A program made the position numbers and the translations under genes. This document shows, in pieces, positions 21,749 through 36,089 of a stretch of DNA of 64,000 nt. The notes below the pieces were generated by a model. It was not told the DNA's origin, ran no database searches, and saw nothing but the letters and a program-made list of their open reading frames with translations. The stretch is from Leptospira ainlahdjerensis (GTDB taxonomy: Bacteria; Spirochaetota; Leptospiria; Leptospirales; Leptospiraceae). Positions within the stretch are counted from its first letter, which is position 1. Every line of letters begins with the position of its first letter. The stretch lies in the NCBI RefSeq assembly GCF_016919175.1, contig NZ_JAFFPU010000044.1, positions 27,501 through 91,500 on the forward strand, given 5' to 3'.

Positions 21749-22877
21749 TTTCAATTAACGTAAGAGCCCATTTCCCTTTCTGAAAGTAAAAGACCTTCTC
21801 CGAATATCCTTCTTAAACTTTATAACAATCGATTTCCCCAACGATCGAAAAAAGAAAGCAACAAGGACTTTCAGTTGAGAATTGTTCCTGCTTATCCCGA
21901 TCTCATCGTGGGAAAAAATCAAAAGAAGAAGCGCGCTTGTTTGGGGGGAAGCGAAGAAAAAGAATAATCAGCCCGGGTTCCAAAGAGACTGATTGTATAT
22001 AAAGACAATTACAGTTTTTTTCACAATGGTAGTCCAGATTTTATCTCGATCAAAGAATATTCTTGGATAAAATAAAAAACCCGCTTTCATCGCCTTTGTC
22101 TTACCATTTGATTTCGTATTCACAAACCGGTTCCGCTTTCAAGATCGTGACGGAGCCGTTTTTCACCTTGAACATTTCCAATATCCCCATAAAAACGCCT
22201 TGCATAAATCCGATTGGATATCCCACAGAAGGCGCTTGAACAATAACATGACCTTCTTCTTTTTTAATAAATTTTTCCGGTAATAACCTCGGCGGGCCTT
22301 TATGGCAAAATAGAAAACCTTTCGTTCAAAAGAATACAATCCAAAGGCTGAAAATCGTTTTCACTCTAATTCTAAATAGAATCGCTCTTAATTAGCGTTG
22401 GGACAAACTCTTATTTTGCCTCTGACATTTTCTTTTATCAATTCAGACATGTCTTCCGATAAAATTCCAATCAAAATGGAATCGTATCATTCTTTAGGAA
22501 TCGAAGGAATGAACGTACAATCCGGTGAAGCGCAACCAAAACTAAACCTTGGAGTAGGCTTCGAGTTGATTTTGAGCTTGCCCGAAGAGCTCCAATGCAA
22601 GAGTTCCGATAAGAATATGCGGCAAATAAATTCCCTTCGAAAATTTAGAAGCAAGTTACGCTTTTGAAACGTATTCTATGGAAACTCGAGCAAAGGGAAT
22701 GATTAATTTTACCTTCCTAATTTTTGAAGGATATCTCCGTAGGTCTTTTCGTAGGCCTTCAAAAAAAGATCAACACACCTTCGTTATCTTTGTTGTTTGT
22801 TGTGTTCCGAGAAAAGAGTCTTCTTGCAAAAAAGATTCTTCATCCGGAAATCGAAATTCAACAAAAGAAAGGAACCC
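21749..22877. other. 1.1-kb gap with decayed gene fragments
   Basis: No intact gene. Minus-strand fragments look like remnants of one or more proteins (a 74-codon piece at 22101-22325 and a 36-codon piece ending at 22542). The plus-strand frame 22398-22667 is doubtful. The first 350 bases show no feature I can name. Confidence 0.5.
22101..22325 (-). pseudogene. C-terminal fragment of a decayed protein
   Basis: A 74-codon open stretch without a start, bounded upstream by an in-frame TGA and ending in TAA at 22101. It reads GHVIVQAPSVGYPIGFMQGV and ends PVCEYEIKW, with normal protein-like composition. A second open piece on the same strand (22542-22652) reads GIYLPHILIGTLALELFGQ. The ending with Cys-x-Tyr-x-Ile-x-Trp faintly recalls V4R-type sensor domains, but this is a guess. 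Confidence 0.4.
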
Positions 22878-23780
22878 ATGGTCAATCCCCTTCAAAAAGC
22901 AAAAAAACTGGTTTTAGAATATCCGTATCCGAAAGGATTGTTAGACGAAATCCCCGCCGAAGGAACCTATTACAACGGCTCGTCTTCCGTTTATTTGGAA
23001 GACGATGAAAAAGTGACTCCGGAAATTCTTTCTAAGTCTTTAAGTTACTTTATCGAAATAGATGAGAAAGAAATTTCGGAAGAAGATATTCCTCTTGGCT
23101 CTTCCAAAATGAAAGGACTTCCGCACCTGCCGAACGCGAACTTTTGGCCCAAAGCAACTTACTTCTTGGTTCAACTCAACATTGCCGAATTCAAAAAATA
23201 TGATATTGAAAACGTCTTCCCGGATCAGGGAATTCTATATTTTTTCGATAATATAGAAGGAGAATTTATCGTAAAATATCACGACGGTCCGATGAGCGAC
23301 CTAAAGATAATCGATTATCCGGACGCTAAAACTCTTCCCGAAGCGAAATACTATCTGGAAGAATACCGCGATGTCGCTTATCAATTAAGCTTTAAACCGA
23401 ATTTTATCTTCTACGTTGCTGGCGACGCTTACGATTACAGAACGATCGCAAAGTTGATTCCTCAAGATTTGTCGGATCAACTCAAGAAAATTTTCAAGGC
23501 CGATCTCGCAACCTGGAGCCCTAGTTTTCGAATTTTTGGAAGACCCCTTTTTTGGCAGGGTGAGGACGAAGAAGGATTCGACTTTGACGATTACGAAGAT
23601 GAGGACGACGAGGATGAAAACATAACGGAAAAATCCCAAAAAGACGATTCAGCCGAAGAAAATGACATTCTCATCTTTCATTCTGAAATTGGAGAAGGTC
23701 ACATTCATATCCGAATCGATCCTAAAAGTCTAAAAGATAAAAAATTAGAAAAAGCGTATTCCACCTATTCCGGAACTTAA
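22878..23780 (+). CDS. YwqG/DUF1963 family protein
   Basis: 300 residues from ATG 22878, which has AAAGGA at good spacing; the frame is open back to 22797 but that part is not protein-like. Family features: SKMKGLPHLPNANFWPKATY, then FLVQLNIAEF and QGILYFFDN, as in YwqG-type proteins (GGxPxLP, WP, QxNLAE, GxLYFF). Near residue 235 is a long acidic run of Asp and Glu. Function of the family is unknown. Followed by a bidirectional terminator shared with pyk. Confidence 0.8.
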   Translation: MVNPLQKAKKLVLEYPYPKGLLDEIPAEGTYYNGSSSVYLEDDEKVTPEILSKSLSYFIEIDEKEISEEDIPLGSSKMKGLPHLPNANFWPKATYFLVQLNIAEFKKYDIENVFPDQGILYFFDNIEGEFIVKYHDGPMSDLKIIDYPDAKTLPEAKYYLEEYRDVAYQLSFKPNFIFYVAGDAYDYRTIAKLIPQDLSDQLKKIFKADLATWSPSFRIFGRPLFWQGEDEEGFDFDDYEDEDDEDENITEKSQKDDSAEENDILIFHSEIGEGHIHIRIDPKSLKDKKLEKAYSTYSGT

Positions 23781-23790
23781 AAAGCCCTCA

Positions 23791-23828
23791 AAAACCTTGC
23801 CCGAATTTTTTTTATCCGGCAAGGTTTT
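23791..23828. terminator. Bidirectional rho-independent terminator
   Basis: Arms AAAACCTTGCC (23791-23801) and GGCAAGGTTTT (23818-23828) with a T-rich loop, between the convergent YwqG-like and pyk genes. A/T runs on both sides allow it to end both transcripts. Confidence 0.85.
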
Positions 23829-23862
23829 AAAAAATTCTCTTTCAAAATCCGAAGCGAAATGT

Positions 23863-25351
<1,489 letters not shown>

Positions 25352-25373
25352 CGGGGCTTTGGACAATCGGGAA

Positions 25374-27341
<1,968 letters not shown>

Positions 27342-27353
27342 CGAATGACAGTA

Positions 27354-28403
<1,050 letters not shown>

Positions 28404-28467
28404 ATTTTATTTAAACGGTGAAACCCGCCCTCTCAACTTATAAAATTCGCCGCGTACGGCTTGTTTA

Positions 28468-30033
28468 TCAAGGTTTTACAGGTTTATCACCCTGTCTTTC
28501 AGAAATTTGGACGAATTCTTCTGCATAAATCGAACTCATTTTAATCATCCCCGGATAAGTAAAATGATGATAATCACTGAAGTCCTGCATACGAAGAGAA
28601 TGTTTCAAATCGCTAAAAACGACTCCATTTCCGGAAAGATTTTTTAAGAATTCAAGATGCCCTTGATACCAAGGTGAATTTGCATACCAACGTAAGCTGA
28701 TCGGATTCTCCGGGTTATTGATGATCCAGAGTGGAATTCTTTTTTCTCTTAAAAAAGCCGTCAATTTTTGCAAATATTCGAAATGAAGCACCGGGACGAA
28801 CTTTTCTTCGGCGATTCGATGTTTGGCGTCCCGAAGTGCGATCAAATAACCGATGCCTGGTCTCAGTGAATAGTCGTCTAATAAACGGAATTCAAAATAT
28901 TTAGAATATTCTAAATCGCTCATGTTTAAATATCGAAGGTCTTCCAGACGTTCTTCCCTCGTGTATTGCATTCCGTTCCGAGGAACGTCGGCTCCGAAGG
29001 TTTGCTGAAGGCGGACTCCTAACAAATCGTAATTCCAATCCTTGTTTTCCCCCTCAGCGTAAAACGGAGTCCAGGTGTTCGATATTTCAGCCGTGATCGA
29101 CAAATCCCCCGATTCCGCCGCGAACCTGCGGTCAAAAGTGATTTTTTTCCAACCGGAGTCCACAAACGTAAACGATTGAACTCCATTCTTATTTTGGAAT
29201 GTGATTTTCACCGGTCCGGCGCGGAGAATTTCGGGAACGATCTGAACCAAAAAACCTTCCTTCTTCATCTTTGGAGTCAACACGAATGAGAATTTTTTAC
29301 CGGTCCAACCGAGGGACGTCACCCTTTCCGGAATCTGGACCCCGTTGTAACCGTGATAACTCGTGTTTCTTCCGTAACGATGATCGTAGAGAGATCGAAG
29401 ATTCTTCCAAAAAATATCCTTGTATCTGTAAAAGCCGAAAAGATACGCGCTGATGTATTCGGCAGTTCGCGCAAAACCGAGAACTGAAAAAAATTCCTTC
29501 GCGGTTTCAAGAGGAAAGATAAATCGAGATTGGGGCGCTTCGAAAAAATTCAACGCGTCCAAGGTTAAAATCTCGGAAGAGATCGTTTCGTTTTTGCTCG
29601 AAGGATCCAGAGAATACGCACGATGTAATCTCCAATCGATAAAGTTGATCGGAAAAACGACGAAATCCGGTTTCAGGTCAGAGATCTTTTTTTTACAGAG
29701 CCAAGCGTCGAGAGGAGTCATTCCCGCGTACGATAAGAATTCCACTTCGACTTGTTTACCCGTTCGTTTAAAAATTTCATCCTGAAACGATTCTCGATCG
29801 AAAGAATAGTGCGCAATACTCGAACCGATGATCAAAACCCGAGGATGACGTTTCGGTTTATCAACAAGGGAATGGTATTCGTAGAGAAAGTTGTAGAAAT
29901 GATTGGAACTCCAAGGAGATTCATTCGGAACCTTCCAGATCAAAACACGGAAAAAAAGAAAATCTAAAACGAATAAAGATAAAATTCCCGTTCCTAGTAA
30001 AATCCGGTGTTTCTTTCCGGGCGTATAACTCAT
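28468..30033 (-). CDS. Membrane-anchored SGNH-like protein
   Basis: 521 residues. One membrane helix near residues 12-30, then [13 protein letters not shown] near 68-78 (Ser block of SGNH hydrolases) and DYHHF near 488 (a D-x-x-H type block), with a beta-rich insertion between. This resembles Leptospira DUF1574/DltD-like partners of MBOAT acyltransferases, which finish O-acylation of surface glycans. An MBOAT gene lies 1.6 kb away beyond a membrane protein gene, supporting that link. The C-terminus is short and Lys-rich. The catalytic reading is inference from two motifs. Confidence 0.65.
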   Translation of the reverse strand: MSYTPGKKHRILLGTGILSLFVLDFLFFRVLIWKVPNESPWSSNHFYNFLYEYHSLVDKPKRHPRVLIIGSSIAHYSFDRESFQDEIFKRTGKQVEVEFLSYAGMTPLDAWLCKKKISDLKPDFVVFPINFIDWRLHRAYSLDPSSKNETISSEILTLDALNFFEAPQSRFIFPLETAKEFFSVLGFARTAEYISAYLFGFYRYKDIFWKNLRSLYDHRYGRNTSYHGYNGVQIPERVTSLGWTGKKFSFVLTPKMKKEGFLVQIVPEILRAGPVKITFQNKNGVQSFTFVDSGWKKITFDRRFAAESGDLSITAEISNTWTPFYAEGENKDWNYDLLGVRLQQTFGADVPRNGMQYTREERLEDLRYLNMSDLEYSKYFEFRLLDDYSLRPGIGYLIALRDAKHRIAEEKFVPVLHFEYLQKLTAFLREKRIPLWIINNPENPISLRWYANSPWYQGHLEFLKNLSGNGVVFSDLKHSLRMQDFSDYHHFTYPGMIKMSSIYAEEFVQISERQGDKPVKP

Positions 30034-30124
30034 CTTAGAAAGAATGGTTTGATACGAGCCCCCGCTTGTCCAGGATTACTTCTTTTTTTAGCTTTACCCT
30101 TCGGAGAAACTATAAATCCTTTCG

Positions 30125-31672
30125 GTGAGAATGTTGAAGTATGGAATCACACTAGTTTTATTTTTTATTTCCCTCTTTGTATCTCTGGCCTTGAGCCCGG
30201 AAGGAATCTACCAAAACTCGGATATTCTTTATTTGCCGGCTCTTGCCTTGGATCTGTTTCGAGACGGAGGCAACTTTTTATCTTGGTCCTTCACACCTTC
30301 TCCGTATTTTTTCCCCGACTTTCCGATCGTTTCGGTTCTTTTTATGTTTTTTGGAAACGCTCAAAAGGCCCTTCTCTGTTTTGCATTCTTACAGACGATT
30401 TTGTTCGTGGTGTTGCTCGAACGTTTTTGGATCTTTCAGAGGGAAGAAAAAAAACACAATCTGCTTTCGAAAAAGGATTCGAGAAGAATCAAATCTTGGG
30501 TTCTTCTCTTCGTCTCGTTTTTACTACTCGCAGCTCCCAACTTCCCGACTCTTTATATTCTTTTTCTTCCTTCGATACACGCGAGTGCGTTTCTCGTGAC
30601 GCTCTACGTCTGGCCGCTTCTTCCGAACAAACTCGATAAGCGGCAAACCGCATTTTTATTTGTCTGGATCGTTTTGACAATCGCCTCCGATCGGATCCTC
30701 GTGATAGAACTCGTTGTTCCCGGAATTTTAGCCGGCTTTTTATTTTCGAACCCGCAAGAAACAGATAAAAACTGGAAACGTTTTTTCCCAAAAAGCTCCA
30801 GGATTCTTTTTTTCGCGGGAATTGCAGGTCTGATCCTTCACAAGATCCTCAAATCTTTTTTATTCATCGAAAAACCGGGAAACATTCCCGCGTTAGTCGC
30901 CTTTAATCAGGCGCAAAGGGACGGATTCCGATTTTTCACCGACGCACAAATCTGGATATCTTCCGGCTTCAGGGAAAATTTTCCGATTCCGGCGATCCAA
31001 TTCTTATTGCTTTTTCTTTCTCTTGTTTTCGGTCTCGCGAGAATACGAAAAAGTAAAACCACCGCCTTTCTGTTCTTCTTTTTTTTGATTCTTACCGTCG
31101 CTCCGATCGCAAGCGGATCCTATATCGACGAATACAGCTTACGTTATGCGGCACCGGCTTTAATCCTCGCGCCGTTTTTTTTGATCTCGATCGCCGGTTT
31201 CCCGAAAAGATATCTCACACTTGCGATTTTTCTTTTATTCCTTTTACTTTGGAAAACCGCCGAAAAAACCCCGGAAGGACTCGAAAACCGCCTCAATCGA
31301 CTCTTCCAGTGGGAACCACAGGAAACGGTGTGTTTGGACAAAATTTCCGAAAAAGAGCCGATTTCACTCGCGGTCGCCGATTTTTGGACGGCGAAAAAAC
31401 TTTTCGTCTTTTCCGAAAAAAAAATCCCCGCTTTTCACGTCTCCTATGGAACATTAGAAGGATCTCATACGATTTCCAATCGGGATTGGTATCTAAAAGA
31501 TCACAAAGGAACCATCGCGGTATTTACAAAAGGATTGGAGGAGAATCGGGTTTTGGAAGTGTACGGAGTTCCGTCCACAAAGGAGAACTGCGAAGGGTTT
31601 CCGATTTTTCTCTACAAAGATTCAACAAAAATCCGGGAAGCCCTCCAACGACCGTTTCAGAAGACGAAATAG
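30125..31672 (+). CDS. Polytopic membrane protein, possible GT-C enzyme
   Basis: 515 residues with about ten membrane helices in the first 400 and a soluble C-terminal domain of about 120. The loop after helix 1 has [17 protein letters not shown], where an Asp occupies a place similar to GT-C glycosyltransferases; no family can be named firmly. GTG 30125 is used; ATG 30131 is the alternative and GGTGAGA lies too close to it for a normal ribosome binding site. Lies between an SGNH-like gene and an MBOAT gene, and its last 16 bases overlap the MBOAT gene end, suggesting envelope glycan modification. Confidence 0.6.
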   Translation: MRMLKYGITLVLFFISLFVSLALSPEGIYQNSDILYLPALALDLFRDGGNFLSWSFTPSPYFFPDFPIVSVLFMFFGNAQKALLCFAFLQTILFVVLLERFWIFQREEKKHNLLSKKDSRRIKSWVLLFVSFLLLAAPNFPTLYILFLPSIHASAFLVTLYVWPLLPNKLDKRQTAFLFVWIVLTIASDRILVIELVVPGILAGFLFSNPQETDKNWKRFFPKSSRILFFAGIAGLILHKILKSFLFIEKPGNIPALVAFNQAQRDGFRFFTDAQIWISSGFRENFPIPAIQFLLLFLSLVFGLARIRKSKTTAFLFFFFLILTVAPIASGSYIDEYSLRYAAPALILAPFFLISIAGFPKRYLTLAIFLLFLLLWKTAEKTPEGLENRLNRLFQWEPQETVCLDKISEKEPISLAVADFWTAKKLFVFSEKKIPAFHVSYGTLEGSHTISNRDWYLKDHKGTIAVFTKGLEENRVLEVYGVPSTKENCEGFPIFLYKDSTKIREALQRPFQKTK

Positions 31673-33105
31673 AGAAACGGTTTTGTTTCCACCGTAAGAA
31701 CGACTCCGACGATAAAACCGAGCGCGCTCAAAAAAGCGAATAGGGACCAGTGAAGATTCTCGCGAAACCGAGAAAAAAGTCCGGAAGATTCTTCTTTTTT
31801 TCCGATCCAGGTCGCAAAGACCAAAGTGAGAAAAATGGTTAAGAATTGGGACTGCATCGTGTATGTCGGCTCAATTCCGTCCGAGAAGCTGAACAACTTT
31901 TGTAAAATTCCAAAAGAGGTTTCGAGATTGCGGGAACGAAAAAAAATCCAGATCAGACAAACCGTTAAAATTACAAAAATCTGATATACTAAGTTGATTG
32001 TTTTTCTCGCCACGGAGCCTTCCGACCAACGGAAACGCAGATGATCCCGAATAAACCTTTCCAAAACCAAAAACGCTCCGTGCAAAAAACCCCAGATCAC
32101 AAAATTCCAACTCGGTCCGTGCCAAAGACCTCCGAGAATCATCGTGATCCAAAGATTTCGATGCGTAAACAAAGCACCGACTCGATTTCCCCCGAGTGGA
32201 ATGTAGAGATATTCCCGCAGCCAACCCGAAAGAGAAATATGCCAGCGTCTCCAGAACTCGGAAAAACTGGCCGCGGTATAAGGAAGACGAAAGTTATCCG
32301 GAAGACGGATCCCCAAAAGAAGCGCCGATCCGATCGCAATGTCCGAATAACCGGAAAAATCACAGTAGATCTGCACGGAATAGGAAAGAACGCCCAACCA
32401 GGCAAAAAAACTCGAAACTTGATCCGGATATTGATAAGCGAAATCGGAAATCACCGAGATTCGATCGGCGATCACGGCTTTTTTGACAAAACCCACGAGG
32501 ATCAGCCAAATTCCTTCTCGAAGCGGAATCTTCTCCCAGCTAAAAAGAGAACGTAGTGCCGGCAAAAGGATTTTCGCTGACACGATCGGACCCGCGACCA
32601 GCTGGGGAAAAAAAGAAAGAAAAAGGGCGTAGTGAAGAAAATTTTTCTCGGAAGGAATTTCTTTTCGATAAACGTCGATCGAATAACTCAAAGACTGAAA
32701 CGTATAAAACGAAATCCCGACCGGTAAAACGACTCTCAACGCAGGTTCTGAGACTTCCCAACCCAAAGACGAAAAAAGAATCCGAAACGAATCCGTAAAA
32801 AAGTGAAAGTATTTAAAAAAGCCGAGAACCGATAGATTCCCGAAAAGGGACACCCCAAGGAGAATCTTTCGATTTCGAAAATTCTCCTGCGACTCCAGAG
32901 CGCGTCCCACGGAATAATCCAGGACCGTTGTAAAAAGAATCAAAATTCCAAAACGATAATCCCAGGAGAGATAAAAAAGATAACTCACAAAGAGCAGAAA
33001 AAAGAGAACAAACGAGTTGTGTTTGGGATAAATCGCAGAGAGAATCCAACGGATACACCAAACGATTGCAAAAAAAAGAAAGTACTGTGGAGTCGTAAAA
33101 TTCAT
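31657..33105 (-). CDS. MBOAT family O-acyltransferase (AlgI-like)
   Basis: 482 residues, polytopic. Contains [20 protein letters not shown], then [20 protein letters not shown] near residue 285, and [10 protein letters not shown] near 328, whose His is the family catalytic residue. AlgI-type MBOAT proteins carry acyl groups across the membrane for O-acetylation of polysaccharide or lipid. The SGNH-like gene at 28468 is the likely partner. Only 13 bases separate its start from the divergent RsbU-type gene, so each promoter must overlap the other's coding region. Confidence 0.9.
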   Translation of the reverse strand: MNFTTPQYFLFFAIVWCIRWILSAIYPKHNSFVLFFLLFVSYLFYLSWDYRFGILILFTTVLDYSVGRALESQENFRNRKILLGVSLFGNLSVLGFFKYFHFFTDSFRILFSSLGWEVSEPALRVVLPVGISFYTFQSLSYSIDVYRKEIPSEKNFLHYALFLSFFPQLVAGPIVSAKILLPALRSLFSWEKIPLREGIWLILVGFVKKAVIADRISVISDFAYQYPDQVSSFFAWLGVLSYSVQIYCDFSGYSDIAIGSALLLGIRLPDNFRLPYTAASFSEFWRRWHISLSGWLREYLYIPLGGNRVGALFTHRNLWITMILGGLWHGPSWNFVIWGFLHGAFLVLERFIRDHLRFRWSEGSVARKTINLVYQIFVILTVCLIWIFFRSRNLETSFGILQKLFSFSDGIEPTYTMQSQFLTIFLTLVFATWIGKKEESSGLFSRFRENLHWSLFAFLSALGFIVGVVLTVETKPFLYFVF

Positions 33106-33118
33106 TGAAAGAGATTGT

Positions 33119-34717
33119 GTGTCCGAATCCAGGATTCGGATAAAACCGAAATCCTCCAGTCGTTTTTCAATTCAGCGCGGATTCCGAGGAGAAAAGAATC
33201 TGAAAGATCTATCAAACGAAATCATCCGATCGATTCAAAACGCCGTCGCCGAAATTCCGGAATCGATGTCAGAAGACCTACGATTCGAAGTGGAGATGTT
33301 TTTATCCAAGATTAAACTTTTGGGTTGGAAAGAATCCAATCCATCGGCGGAGGTGGATCGTCTCGAGATTCGGCAAAATTTATTCTTAACCCTAAGAGAA
33401 GACATGGTGTATTCTCTTCAAAAAATTCTTTCGGGATCGGAGTTTGTAAACGAATCCTTTCCCGATCTCAGTCCCATCCACAGGGAAATTCTCGCGATTC
33501 TCAAGGAATTGGGCAATTATCACCATCCACACCCGGGAAGGGATTATTCCCGTATATCTCTGATGGAATCCTGGTTTCAAGGGCTTTCTAAAACTTGGAA
33601 TTTCAACCTGCAGAGGGTTGTGGATACGTTTCAAATCTACCGCTGGAAACTCTATTCGTTTGCGCAAGAACGCCCGTTTCCGTATCGAAACCCGGAACAA
33701 GTCATTCAAAGAATTCTATCGCCGGAAAGTTCCGGCTTAAACTTCGCCCAAATTTACGAAGCTGAACTTCTTTTAAGAAAGAATTTTCAATTTTTTCTTT
33801 TGAGAAAAATCAGCGCCGAAAATCGGCTCCAATATCTGGTTTCTTCGGAAATTCTCGGGTCCGAATCCGATTTTCTCATCCAAACCCTGCACACGGTTAT
33901 CTCAAATCGATTGGAGCAACTGCTCAATTCACGGCAGATAGAACACGAACACGTTCTCAAAGAAAAACTCGACTTAGAGAAGGAATTCCGACAGGCCGAG
34001 AAAATTCAGAAAAAATCCCTCCATGCGGATCTCCCGGGCCCGGAGGAAAAGTTAAGAATTGAAATTTTATACAAACCGGTCCTCCCGGTTGGAGGCGATT
34101 TCTACACCGTCCGCCGGATTTCCGGCACCGAATACGGGGTTTTTATCGCGGATATCTCCGGCCACGGAATCGGGGCTGCTCTCTTTTTAAATACTCTCAA
34201 ATCCAGCTTTGAGAAGAATCAGTCCTACTGGGAAAGACCCGGAAAGCTCCTTCGAAAGCTCAACGAGGACGTTTACGGCAAATTGAACGATAATTTTATC
34301 ACTGGAATCTACCTCTATATCAACATAAAGAAAAAGATTTTAAAATACGCCAATGCTGGTCACAATAAAGGGATTATTTTTAATCACAATGAAAAGAAAA
34401 GCAATCTCCGCTTCCTTTCTCCGAGCGGAAAAATTCTGGGAATCTTTCGAAAGATGGAATACAAGGAAAGAGAGCTAAAACTAAAGGAAGAAGATAGGAT
34501 CGCCATTTTTACAGATGGACTTCCGGAGACCCATAGCCCCGATCAGAGAATGCTTGGAGATCGGCAGCTCTACCGATGGTTGATCGACAAAGGAACAAAC
34601 CCTGAACAGAGAAGCCCTCCTACCGTCCTGGAAAGAATTGAACGCAGTTTAACTGAATTTCGAGGAAAAGATAAAGCCGAAGACGACATGTGCCTAATTT
34701 TAATCGATGTTTCATAA
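33119..34717 (+). CDS. RsbU/SpoIIE-type serine phosphatase
   Basis: 532 residues from GTG 33119 with GAGA just before it. Residues 1-300 are helical with no recognised sensor; a coiled coil near 275-300 leads into the PP2C/SpoIIE domain from about 315 to the end. Metal-binding Asp residues are in [21 protein letters not shown] (near 345), FTDGLPETH and EDDMCLI. Such phosphatases reset anti-anti-sigma factors. No partner-switching kinase is adjacent; the STAS-like protein at 16154 would be one candidate target in the window. Start is only 13 bases from the divergent MBOAT gene. Confidence 0.85.
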   Translation: MSESRIRIKPKSSSRFSIQRGFRGEKNLKDLSNEIIRSIQNAVAEIPESMSEDLRFEVEMFLSKIKLLGWKESNPSAEVDRLEIRQNLFLTLREDMVYSLQKILSGSEFVNESFPDLSPIHREILAILKELGNYHHPHPGRDYSRISLMESWFQGLSKTWNFNLQRVVDTFQIYRWKLYSFAQERPFPYRNPEQVIQRILSPESSGLNFAQIYEAELLLRKNFQFFLLRKISAENRLQYLVSSEILGSESDFLIQTLHTVISNRLEQLLNSRQIEHEHVLKEKLDLEKEFRQAEKIQKKSLHADLPGPEEKLRIEILYKPVLPVGGDFYTVRRISGTEYGVFIADISGHGIGAALFLNTLKSSFEKNQSYWERPGKLLRKLNEDVYGKLNDNFITGIYLYINIKKKILKYANAGHNKGIIFNHNEKKSNLRFLSPSGKILGIFRKMEYKERELKLKEEDRIAIFTDGLPETHSPDQRMLGDRQLYRWLIDKGTNPEQRSPPTVLERIERSLTEFRGKDKAEDDMCLILIDVS

Positions 34718-34741
34718 ATTGGATTATATTTAATCTAATTT
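34716..34741 (+). terminator. Possible terminator hairpin at end of RsbU-type gene
   Basis: AAATTGGATTA and TAATCTAATTT pair with one G-U wobble around TATT, followed by T-rich sequence. It starts inside the stop codon of the phosphatase gene. All-AU stem, so weak. Confidence 0.4.
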
Positions 34742-34770
34742 TAATGCTTATTTATGGTAAGCATCCTTTG

Positions 34771-34995
34771 CTAAACAGTCCACTTATTTTTAACGCCACA
34801 ATTTGGGCAAAAAGCGGTAATCTCGGCTTTTACACGCTTCCCTTTCGGGGTTTCAATCTTTCCGATTGCCACAAATTCGAAATCTACGCCTTCCGGGACA
34901 TAATGTCCAGCTCCATATTTAGCCGAGCCCTCAATCATCGAAGAACATGCGTGGCAGCGAACTCTTAGTTTAATTACTTCAGCCATATATCGCAT
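34771..34995 (-). CDS. Small zinc-ribbon-like protein
   Basis: 74 residues with two Cys pairs, CHAC near residue 14 and CPNC near 64, spaced as for a zinc ribbon, with a strand-rich middle (GVDFEFVAIGKIETPKGKRV). The start at 34995 has AAGGA four bases upstream; ATG 34986, three codons in, is the alternative. Could be a rubredoxin-like or nucleic-acid-binding ribbon; no family assigned. Convergent with the RsbU-type gene. Confidence 0.65.
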   Translation of the reverse strand: MRYMAEVIKLRVRCHACSSMIEGSAKYGAGHYVPEGVDFEFVAIGKIETPKGKRVKAEITAFCPNCGVKNKWTV

Positions 34996-35661
34996 CTATC
35001 CTTGAGAAAAGAGATAAATTCGTAAAACACTTTTCCCTGACAACTTCGCATTGGCAGGAATTCTTCCTACACATGACAAAATGTCTTATTTTACAAAAGA
35101 ACTCTCTCTTGAAGCATTTGTTTGCTGGGGCTTTTTCTTCTATTTTTGTAAGTTCATCGTTTCCGGAAGGCCCTATTCATCCGCCCAATATTCGTCGAAA
35201 AGGATGGCCTTTCTCGAAAGGGGCCTTATTCTGATGGCGCCCGGCCGCCATCAGAATAAGGAAAGGAAATTCCAGAGCCCGGCAAAATGCAAAAACAAAG
35301 CCTTCTTCTTAGGGTCTTGGCTGTGACCATTGGGGTGGATTTTTCGCAAAGGCATCGAATTCTCCTTCCGCCCTATGCCCACAAATTGGCACTCCCTGAT
35401 GAGGCGACATAATAAGAAATAGAGCTCCGCCGAACCTCTTAACTCCTTTTCTTCACTGGCGCCCCTGAAGGCTTCGCGAAAGCCGATATTTTTCAAGCGC
35501 CTAAATTTAGGCATGTCGGACATCCGGCATATCCAGAAGCGACCATCTGTAATCAGTTGCCCGCAAGAAGCGGCACCTCTCATTGGTTTTTAGGCGAAAA
35601 GCGCCCGATATCCGGCGCTTAGGGGTTAGAACTCCTGCCCTGTGGGCAGCACAGGGGGATT
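34996..35661. other. Gap with long hairpin and parS-like site
   Basis: About 666 bases with no trusted gene. Holds a perfect 16-bp inverted repeat (35224-35261) and TGTCGGACATCCGGCA (35514-35529), one base different from the palindrome upstream of parA. The second half is more GC-rich than the surroundings. A 110-codon frame on the minus strand (35251-35583) resembles small repeat-associated Leptospira open frames rather than a normal gene. Confidence 0.55.
35224..35261. repeat. Perfect 16-bp inverted repeat
   Basis: Arms CCTTATTCTGATGGCG (35224-35239) and CGCCATCAGAATAAGG (35246-35261) around CCCGGC. Stable hairpin with no T run, so not a standard terminator. Could be a recombination or protein-binding site. 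Confidence 0.85.
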
Positions 35662-36042
35662 TTATCGTTTTGCGACTTTTTTGGAGGAAGCTTTCTTGAC
35701 GGAAGTTTTTGCAGATTCCGGCGAGGCGCCGTTCTGTTTTTCGGAAGACTTAGGGTGCGAAGGCGCGTCGAAATTCGTATCGATCCCCTGCTTTCTGTTT
35801 CTTTTGACCATATATACAAAATGTCTGATATACTGACCATACGGTTCCGGGAGAGTTTTTGGGTCAAAGTCGGTAGGATTGTCTAAGAGAGATTTTACAA
35901 CGACTTGGCTTAGGTCTTCTTTGCTTGTCATCATGATGGTCTCAAGACGTTTACAAATTTCGTAGTCGTTTACTTCGAGAGACATCTTTTTCATTGCGTT
36001 CAGCAATTTCTGAAAAGAAGAGCGTTTCACTTTGGAAGCCAT
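35662..36042 (-). CDS. Hypothetical protein with basic tail
   Basis: 126 residues from ATG 36042 (a TTG two codons upstream is in frame). Residues 1-90 form a helical domain (LLNAMKKMSLEVNDYEICKR...); the last 40 residues are Ser, Ala and Lys-rich and disordered. No signal peptide. A central stretch YGQYIRHFVYMVKRNRKQG is basic and aromatic. I recognise no family. Lone gene, minus strand. Confidence 0.6.
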   Translation of the reverse strand: MASKVKRSSFQKLLNAMKKMSLEVNDYEICKRLETIMMTSKEDLSQVVVKSLLDNPTDFDPKTLPEPYGQYIRHFVYMVKRNRKQGIDTNFDAPSHPKSSEKQNGASPESAKTSVKKASSKKVAKR

Positions 36043-36089
36043 AGACAAAGATTTTCAACCTCGGGCTGAAAAACAAACAAATTTAGATT

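Noticed and set aside
22398..22667. 89-codon plus-strand frame
   Set aside because: No ribosome binding site, composition unlike neighbours, and the minus strand in the same place looks more like a gene remnant.
35251..35583. 110-codon minus-strand frame
   Set aside because: Runs through the 16-bp hairpin and the parS-like site; looks like repeat-associated sequence rather than a functional gene.
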